DNA of 6,065 bases, taken from assembly GCA_934133115.1 (NCBI GenBank), contig CAKPAV010000109.1, positions 1 to 6,065 on the forward strand. Direction: 5' to 3'. Every line of letters starts with the position of its first letter. Within the stretch, counting starts at the first letter, position 1. Source of the stretch: an uncultured Bacilli bacterium. GTDB lineage: Bacteria > Bacillota_I > Bacilli_A > RFN20 > CAG-826. Positions 1-6,065 of this stretch are shown one piece after another. A program made the translations under genes and the position numbers. The notes beneath the pieces are model-generated. The model had not been told where the DNA came from. It saw only the letters and a program-made list of their open reading frames with translations, and did no database searches.

Positions 1-2622
<2,622 letters not shown>

Positions 2623-2626
2623 TTTT

Positions 2627-2632
2627 ATCACC
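2627..2632 (-). promoter_or_regulatory. Shine-Dalgarno site deciding the pcrA start
   Basis: GGTGAT matches the 3' half of the AAGGAGGTGAT consensus and lies 4 bases before the ATG at 2622, equivalent to the usual 8-base spacing for GGAGG. It overlaps the possible TTG and GTG starts at 2634 and 2631, which have no site of their own, so the ATG is the likely start. Confidence 0.7.
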
Positions 2633-2644
2633 AAAACTTCGGTT

Positions 2645-2677
2645 ATTATTTTAGCATATTTATTATGCTAAATAAAT
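2645..2677. repeat. Dyad over the pcrA promoter, possible operator
   Basis: TTTAGCATA (2650-2658) and TATGCTAAA (2664-2672) form a perfect 9-base inverted repeat around a 5-base centre. After two mismatched pairs, three more outer pairs match (2645-2647 with 2675-2677). No T-run follows on either strand, so it does not look like a terminator. Its left arm covers the putative -10 box of pcrA, which suits a repressor site. It does not resemble the Bacillus LexA box (CGAAC..GTTCG type). An AT-rich chance dyad is possible. Confidence 0.4.
2648..2658 (-). promoter_or_regulatory. Extended -10 promoter of pcrA-ligA
   Basis: On the minus strand the sequence TATGCTAAAAT contains a TGn extension directly before TAAAAT, which matches TATAAT at five of six bases. 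Transcription would start near 2641, giving a leader of about 18 bases that includes the Shine-Dalgarno site. The -35 region about 17 bases upstream is poor (TTTATT), as is common for extended -10 promoters. The element coincides with one arm of the dyad at 2650-2672. Confidence 0.55.
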
Positions 2678-2707
2678 GAGAAATAGAAACTTTTAAAGGA
2701 AACTTTT

Positions 2708-3106
2708 TTAATCAAATAATAAGTTAGAAATCTCATTAACTCCAACATAATTATTGCTCACTTGATAGTTTTCAATTTCTAACAAAGTAGGAAAGCCAGT
2801 AATTACAATATCTTGATAATTTGTTACTCCATTATTGAAAGAACGATCATACCCATAGTTAAATTTATTTGAAGGAATTACCAAATAAAAATCATCATTA
2901 TTTAAAGCATAAGTAACAACATGATTTTTAAGTGAATCACAAGAAGCACAATCATCCATGTAGAAATAAAAATATCCTGTATTATAATCAAAAACACTTT
3001 CAAATTGCACATAAATATCGTTTTCATTACGTGTTATAAAGACACTTTCATCAATTTGACAAGAAGTTAATAAAAGCAATATTACTAAACTAATCACTCT
3101 TTTCAT
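2708..3106 (-). CDS. Thioredoxin-like fold lipoprotein
   Basis: This is a 132-residue predicted lipoprotein with a thioredoxin-type domain, probably anchored on the outer face of the membrane. Residues 1-16 form a lipoprotein signal peptide: MKR, a hydrophobic stretch, then the lipobox L-T-S-C with Cys16 as the lipidated residue. The mature part carries a strand rich in aromatics (YFYFY, 45-49), then C53-A-S-C56 in the place of the thioredoxin CxxC. A GFPTLLEIEN segment follows (104-113) with Pro106 as the expected cis-proline, then YVGVNEISNLL, the usual final strand and helix. The presence of both cysteines and the cis-proline suggests a redox-active thiol-disulfide protein, but substrate and partner are unknown. 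The start at 3106 is chosen because the signal peptide begins there and GGTGAT lies 3 bases upstream; the reading frame opens further upstream at a TTG (3154). It is divergent from the membrane-protein block and lies 85 bases ahead of pcrA, which has its own promoter. I do not recognise a specific named gene. Confidence 0.85.
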   Translation of the reverse strand: MKRVISLVILLLLTSCQIDESVFITRNENDIYVQFESVFDYNTGYFYFYMDDCASCDSLKNHVVTYALNNDDFYLVIPSNKFNYGYDRSFNNGVTNYQDIVITGFPTLLEIENYQVSNNYVGVNEISNLLFD

Positions 3107-3203
3107 AAAATCACCCATTAATAATATAAAAACAAATTGTGTCGAATTCGCCAAAAAAATGTATTGTAAGATAAAAATGTGTTAAACTTAGATAGGTGAG
3201 AAA
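3107..3203. promoter_or_regulatory. Divergent intergenic region
   Basis: This 97-base region must drive the lipoprotein gene leftwards and the membrane-protein block rightwards, unless distant promoters are used. Candidate -10 boxes are TACAAT on the minus strand (3163-3168) and TAAGAT on the plus strand (3167-3172), which overlap each other; neither has a convincing -35. An 8-base palindrome, CGAATTCG, sits at 3143-3150 near the middle. The plus-strand Shine-Dalgarno site AGGTGAG (3194-3200) is 3 bases before the ATG at 3204. The minus-strand GGTGAT (3110-3115) is 3 bases before the ATG at 3106. Confidence 0.35.
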
Positions 3204-4082
3204 ATGAAAAAAAGCAAGGCCACTTCTAACTTAACTTTTATAGCATTAATGTCAGCGGTTAATGTTATTTTTGCTTTGTTAATGACCTTTTTGCCAGTCT
3301 TATCACTTTTACTTTATTTAATGTTGCCTTATATAACTACCATGGTAATACTTGTTTGTCAAAAAAAATATTATCTTATTTACTTTATAGCATCAATTTT
3401 TTTATCATTTATTATTAATACACAAGGAATTGAATATACTATTTTTACTCTCCTTCCTTCTTTAATTACTGGAACAATATTTGGTATTTGTATTGAAAAA
3501 AAGGTAAATATTGGTATAACTATTATAATTTCTAGTTTTTGCCAATTTCTTTTTTCCATGGCCACTATACCATTAATCAATCTCATCTACACCAATGATA
3601 ATCACTCTATTTTAGAAGTATTTAAAACCATTCTAGGTGAAAACAAAGAGTTTTTATTATACAAACTGTTTTTGCCAATTAACTACGTTGTGGCATTAGC
3701 ACAAAATATTATTAGTTTTCTTCTTATTTCTTCAAGTATTACTCGTTTTAAAGTGGAAATTGTTACTAAAAATAGCAATCAATTAGCTTATTCTTGTGCT
3801 TGCATTACTATAAGTATTCTAACAATTTTATCAGCCTTATTCTTTGATGATTTAATGTATTTGTTTTTAGCCATGTGTATTAGTCTTGTGTCATTAATAG
3901 TTTTAGATTTATTCGAAAATAAAACTATTGGCATATTGATTACATCAATTAGTGTGATTGGTTTCATCATTTTATTTGTTATTTTTGCTAAATCTAATAC
4001 CTTATTAGTGCCATTAGCCATGTTATTCCCAATTGTCGTTATTTCAACATATAATTTTTTTATTCTTGTTAACAAAAAATAA
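3204..4082 (+). CDS. Multi-pass membrane protein, possibly YybS/DUF2232 or ECF S-component-like
   Basis: The 292-residue product is almost entirely hydrophobic, with about eight to ten predicted membrane segments (roughly 9-30, 33-52, 56-72, 76-96, 102-127, 152-178, 193-213, 216-235, 240-262 and 266-288). It has a short basic N-terminus, MKKSK, and ends in two lysines. The beginning (TFIALMSAVN, then a proline-containing turn and the LLPSLITGTIFG segment around 83-94) recalls the substrate-binding S components of ECF vitamin transporters. It also recalls the larger YybS/DUF2232 membrane proteins that share that fold. This resemblance is from memory of the pattern and is not proven; no substrate can be inferred. 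No ECF ATPase or T component is nearby. The start is supported by AGGTGAG 3 bases upstream. It leads a plus-strand block of three membrane-protein genes, 40 bases ahead of the next gene, which seems to have its own promoter inside the end of this one. Confidence 0.65.
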   Translation: MKKSKATSNLTFIALMSAVNVIFALLMTFLPVLSLLLYLMLPYITTMVILVCQKKYYLIYFIASIFLSFIINTQGIEYTIFTLLPSLITGTIFGICIEKKVNIGITIIISSFCQFLFSMATIPLINLIYTNDNHSILEVFKTILGENKEFLLYKLFLPINYVVALAQNIISFLLISSSITRFKVEIVTKNSNQLAYSCACITISILTILSALFFDDLMYLFLAMCISLVSLIVLDLFENKTIGILITSISVIGFIILFVIFAKSNTLLVPLAMLFPIVVISTYNFFILVNKK

Positions 4083-4097
4083 GCAAAATGTTACAAT
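4069..4097 (+). promoter_or_regulatory. Promoter for the two small membrane-protein genes
   Basis: TTAACA at 4069-4074 matches the -35 consensus TTGACA at five of six bases. It is followed after 17 bases by TACAAT at 4092-4097 (five of six to TATAAT), preceded by a TGn extension (TGTTACAAT, 4089-4097). Transcription would start near 4104, about 19 bases before the ATG at 4123. The -35 box lies in the last codons of the upstream gene and overlaps the palindrome TTGTTAACAA (4066-4075). It is the best-scoring promoter by eye in this window, but is untested. Confidence 0.6.
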
Positions 4098-4122
4098 AAA
4101 TTAGTAAAAGGAGCGTGGTAAT

Positions 4123-4503
4123 ATGCTATCAATTCTTAAGACATTTGGTCTTGGTTTACTCTATACTGTATTATCTCCTTTTATTGTGCTTATTTTGGCT
4201 TTATATTTTATTTATACTTTTCTTGCTTTCATTATTATGTTTTTTATTAACATCTTTAAATTTTTCAAAGGAAAAAGTATTACTGATAAACTTCCTATTG
4301 ATATCGAAGCAGAAAAAATCTTGCTGGCCCAAGAACAATATGAAGCAAAATTTAAAGAAGCTGTCCTTAACAGCCAACTAAACGTCACACCAAATACTAA
4401 TATTGTTTCTAATAATGGAGTGGTTAATAATGCTATTGTTCCACCAGTAAATAGTGAAACTAACAATACTTCTAACGATATAGAAGGTGATAATCATGAT
4501 TAG
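4123..4503 (+). CDS. Small membrane protein of unknown function with Asn-rich tail
   Basis: I do not recognise this 126-residue protein. Residues about 5-45 are hydrophobic and probably form two closely spaced membrane segments. A basic stretch follows (FKFFKGKS, 45-52), then an acidic, helix-prone segment LPIDIEAEKILLAQEQYEAK (57-76). The tail from about residue 83 to the end is low-complexity and rich in Asn, Thr, Ser and Val, ending in acidic residues, so it is probably disordered. By the positive-inside rule the basic segment and the tail are probably cytoplasmic. The start is well supported by AAAGGAG at 4107-4113, 9 bases before the ATG. A plus-strand frame opening with a GTG at 4115 overlaps this gene but has no comparable ribosome site. 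The stop overlaps the start of the next gene by 8 bases, which implies coupled translation and a shared role, possibly a small membrane complex. Confidence 0.85.
   Translation: MLSILKTFGLGLLYTVLSPFIVLILALYFIYTFLAFIIMFFINIFKFFKGKSITDKLPIDIEAEKILLAQEQYEAKFKEAVLNSQLNVTPNTNIVSNNGVVNNAIVPPVNSETNNTSNDIEGDNHD
4486..4491 (+). promoter_or_regulatory. Shine-Dalgarno site within the preceding gene
   Basis: AAGGTGAT, with GGTGAT at 4486-4491, lies 4 bases before the ATG at 4496 and within the last codons of the upstream gene. It decides the start of the next gene against the in-frame GTG at 4487, which is part of the site itself. Confidence 0.65.
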
Positions 4504-5131
4504 TCTTATCAAATTAACAGAGAATGACAAAAGAATTCTTATTGTCGTTTTTCTAGCTATCATTATTATCTTCTTATTTATCGGATTCATTGTTAATTTA
4601 GTTAAACGTGTTATGGCTAAACAAGGCAAGGCCGTTGATACATATATGTATAACGTAGTCAAAGCTAAATTAGTCACTACCCCACATCAATTTAGAAAAG
4701 TGTCAGAAAAAAAGAACATAATAATGTTTTATAAAAAAATACGCCTACCATTTGTTCTTATTTTGATTGGGTTTATTATTTTAGCCCAATATATGATTAT
4801 CGCTCATACATCAAATTTATCATTCTATTTTTCTAAAGAACATGGTATAAATAGTTTGCTTTACCATTGGGATTGGGGCAGCGTTGAAAAAGCCACTCTT
4901 CTTGGAATTAAAACATTTATTCCATCAACATGGCCAGAATTAATTTGGAAACCAACATTTGTATTTGATCATCAAGCAATTACTGCTTATTTATCATTTC
5001 CTTGCTTTGTAGTCGGTGGTATTCTTTATATTCATCAATTAGTGGCTTATATATCTCGTCAATTACGTGCAAGACAATTATCAACATCTGTATTCCAAAA
5101 AAGTCTTACACCTGAACAAACAAGTTTATAG
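4496..5131 (+). CDS. Conserved-looking membrane protein of unknown function, about three membrane segments
   Basis: This is a 211-residue protein with predicted membrane segments at about 13-37, 83-103 and 162-186. Between the first two is a roughly 45-residue soluble, basic region (DTYMYNVVKAKLVTTPHQF at 48-66, then RKVSEKKN). Between the second and third is a loop of about 58 residues rich in aromatics, with four tryptophans (126, 128, 146 and 151) and the WPELIWKP stretch. A basic C-terminal tail contains RQLRARQ. If the basic parts are inside, the aromatic loop is outside the cell and may bind a ligand or partner. I recognise no named domain or catalytic motif. The ATG at 4496 is chosen over the upstream GTG at 4487 because of the GGTGAT site 4 bases before it. 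The gene overlaps the preceding one by 8 bases (ATGATTAG junction), so the two probably make interacting proteins. It ends one base before the terminator stem. Confidence 0.85.
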   Translation: MISLIKLTENDKRILIVVFLAIIIIFLFIGFIVNLVKRVMAKQGKAVDTYMYNVVKAKLVTTPHQFRKVSEKKNIIMFYKKIRLPFVLILIGFIILAQYMIIAHTSNLSFYFSKEHGINSLLYHWDWGSVEKATLLGIKTFIPSTWPELIWKPTFVFDHQAITAYLSFPCFVVGGILYIHQLVAYISRQLRARQLSTSVFQKSLTPEQTSL

Positions 5132-5162
5132 TTAAAAAGTGCAGCAAATCTGCACTTTTTAA
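5132..5162. terminator. Bidirectional intrinsic terminator between convergent genes
   Basis: TTAAAAAGTGCAG (5132-5144) and CTGCACTTTTTAA (5150-5162) are perfect inverted repeats of 13 bases around a 5-base loop, CAAAT. The GTGCAG core gives a stable stem and the flanking A and T runs give a U-tract on either strand. It directly follows the stop of the plus-strand gene at 5131. It also contains the stop codon of the minus-strand permease (5159-5161), so both operons end here. Confidence 0.9.
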
Positions 5163-5908
5163 ATTCCATCATGATGAAGTTTATAATTTAATAATAAAAC
5201 AGAAATTATATAAATTACTAATGTATAAACTAAGACAATTAAATATGGTATCAATATATTAAAATCACCATTAATAACTAAATTACTTACTTTAGTAGCA
5301 TTTGCAAAAGGAAATATATAACATATCTTTTTAAATGTTCCTTCCACTGTATCAAGAGGGAAAAATATTCCCCCTAATAACGAAGTCATTGTTGGAACAA
5401 TTGAGGCTATTCCGCCTACCGCTTTACTATTTGTTAAAGTGCCCAATAATATTCCACATCCAATAAATAAAAATGAAATAGGAAATAGCAATAAACTAGC
5501 AACTAATACATACCATGTTACTTTTAAGCCCAAAATTATACCAATAATTAACATAACAATTTCTTGAAAAGCTGCGATGGGAAGAATACTTAATGTGTAA
5601 CCAATTATAAAATCTTTTGCGTGCATCGGTGTTGATTTTAAACGCATTAAGAAATAATTTTCTTTGTCATTAGCAATCATATTCCCCACAAATATCGTAA
5701 TAAATGAAAAGCTAAATACAATCATTGCCATTGTTAAATGATTAATCTCAAATTGAGGAGTATTAAGGATTGCTTCTTCACCTAAAGAATGCATGATTAA
5801 CGATAAAACAATAAATAACACACCAGGAAAAACAACAAAGAAAATACTCGATAATGGATCGCGAATTAATTCTAAAATATTTCGCTTAGTAAACGTTAAA
5901 AAACGCAT
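5159..5908 (-). CDS. ABC-2 type transporter permease
   Basis: This is the membrane subunit of an ABC-2 exporter, working with the ATPase encoded just upstream to move a drug, lipid or other compound out of the cell; the substrate cannot be told from sequence. The 249-residue protein has about six membrane segments (roughly 21-40, 58-78, 103-126, 133-158, 162-184 and 218-240). It carries the family pattern DKENYFLMRLKSTPMHAKDF (81-100) before the third segment, the coupling region typical of these permeases. The GGIFFPLDTVEGTF stretch (179-192) is followed by YIFPFANA (197-204), the conserved ABC-2 signature zone. The start is the ATG at 5908, which follows the ATPase stop after one base. AGGTGA at 5917-5922 is 8 bases upstream. 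A GTG at 5920 lies in frame but would overlap the ribosome site. The stop lies in the stem of the shared terminator. Of the two operon genes, only this one is complete. Confidence 0.92.
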   Translation of the reverse strand: MRFLTFTKRNILELIRDPLSSIFFVVFPGVLFIVLSLIMHSLGEEAILNTPQFEINHLTMAMIVFSFSFITIFVGNMIANDKENYFLMRLKSTPMHAKDFIIGYTLSILPIAAFQEIVMLIIGIILGLKVTWYVLVASLLLFPISFLFIGCGILLGTLTNSKAVGGIASIVPTMTSLLGGIFFPLDTVEGTFKKICYIFPFANATKVSNLVINGDFNILIPYLIVLVYTLVIYIISVLLLNYKLHHDGI

Positions 5909-5909
5909 A

Positions 5910-6065
5910 TTAGTTTTCACCTACAATCTTAATGAATGCTTCTTCTAATGAATTCGTATTAGTGGACTTTAAAATAGTTTCTAAATTATTAATCATTAGG
6001 ATTTTTCCATTTTTCATAATCGCAATATCATCCACTAAAGCACTTATCTCTTCCATATAATGTGA
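5910..6065 (-). CDS. ABC transporter ATP-binding protein, C-terminal end (cut by window edge)
   Basis: Only the last 51 codons are in the window; the gene continues beyond 6065 with the Walker A, signature and Walker B motifs out of view. The visible part begins SHYMEEISALVDDIAIMKNG. SHYMEE carries the H-loop (switch histidine) typical of ABC-2 drug-export ATPases, where THYMEE is common. LVDDIAIMKNGKIL is the strand that usually follows. The end, SLEEAFIKIVGEN, fits the usual C-terminus of this subfamily. The stop, TAA at 5910-5912, is one base before the permease ATG, so the genes form a two-gene exporter operon read leftwards with the ATPase first. The specific transporter cannot be named. 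Confidence 0.9.
   Translation of the reverse strand, partial: SHYMEEISALVDDIAIMKNGKILMINNLETILKSTNTNSLEEAFIKIVGEN

Noticed and set aside
2650..2672. Inverted repeat as an intrinsic terminator for the lipoprotein gene
   Set aside because: No T-run follows the stem on either strand, the stem is AT-rich, and it overlaps a good promoter.
2686..2708. Direct repeat of GAAACTTTT after the lipoprotein stop
   Set aside because: It has only two short copies in AT-rich DNA, with no hairpin or further copies, and is probably chance.
3107..3154. Upstream TTG start (3154) for the lipoprotein gene
   Set aside because: It would place 16 extra residues before a normal lipoprotein signal peptide, and the GGTGAT site points to the ATG at 3106.
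3380..4075. Minus-strand open frames (3380-3586 and 3788-4075) antisense to the multi-pass membrane gene
   Set aside because: They are chance frames opposite a hydrophobic gene, with no ribosome site or domain.
4115..4381. Plus-strand reading frame starting at GTG 4115, overlapping the first small membrane gene
   Set aside because: It is out of frame with a gene that has a better ribosome site and couples to the next gene. Its Leu-rich product is what shifted reading of a hydrophobic gene gives.
4212..4677. Minus-strand open frames opposite the two small membrane genes
   Set aside because: They are shadow frames; the plus-strand genes have Shine-Dalgarno sites, a coupled overlap, a promoter and a terminator.

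Overview
This is an AT-rich window from a low-GC Gram-positive-type bacterium (Bacillota or a walled or wall-less relative such as Erysipelotrichia or Acholeplasma-like Mycoplasmatota). The evidence is the pcrA-ligA gene pair, strong Shine-Dalgarno sites, a lipoprotein signal peptide and the overall base composition. The genes use the standard code for tryptophan: all Trp codons I checked are TGG, and no in-frame TGA interrupts the genes. All seven visible stop codons are TAA or TAG. I cannot name the species.

Layout from left to right. Positions 1-2622 (minus strand) hold a DNA-repair operon: pcrA (UvrD/Rep-family helicase with its C-terminal RNA-polymerase-binding Tudor-like domain) followed by ligA (NAD-dependent DNA ligase, cut by the window edge). 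The two genes overlap by 11 bases. A good extended -10 promoter sits just upstream of pcrA and is covered by an AT-rich dyad. Positions 2708-3106 (minus) encode a small lipoprotein with a thioredoxin-like fold (CASC motif and a GFPT cis-proline loop). A roughly 100-base intergenic region separates it from a divergent plus-strand block. That block, 3204-5131, has three membrane-protein genes: a large multi-pass protein resembling the YybS/DUF2232 or ECF S-component type, then two small proteins of unknown function with their own promoter and an 8-base overlap. A perfect bidirectional hairpin terminator at 5132-5162 closes this block and also ends the convergent ABC-2 exporter operon (5159-6065, minus: ATPase C-terminus, then permease).

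The replication/repair pair and the ABC exporter are standard. The less familiar content is the thioredoxin-like lipoprotein and the two coupled small membrane proteins. A recurring detail is that five of the seven complete or start-bearing genes use a GGTGA-type Shine-Dalgarno core rather than GGAGG, which helped fix several start codons. I see no tRNA, rRNA, CRISPR array, insertion sequence or origin here, and no stretch over 300 bases lacks a gene.
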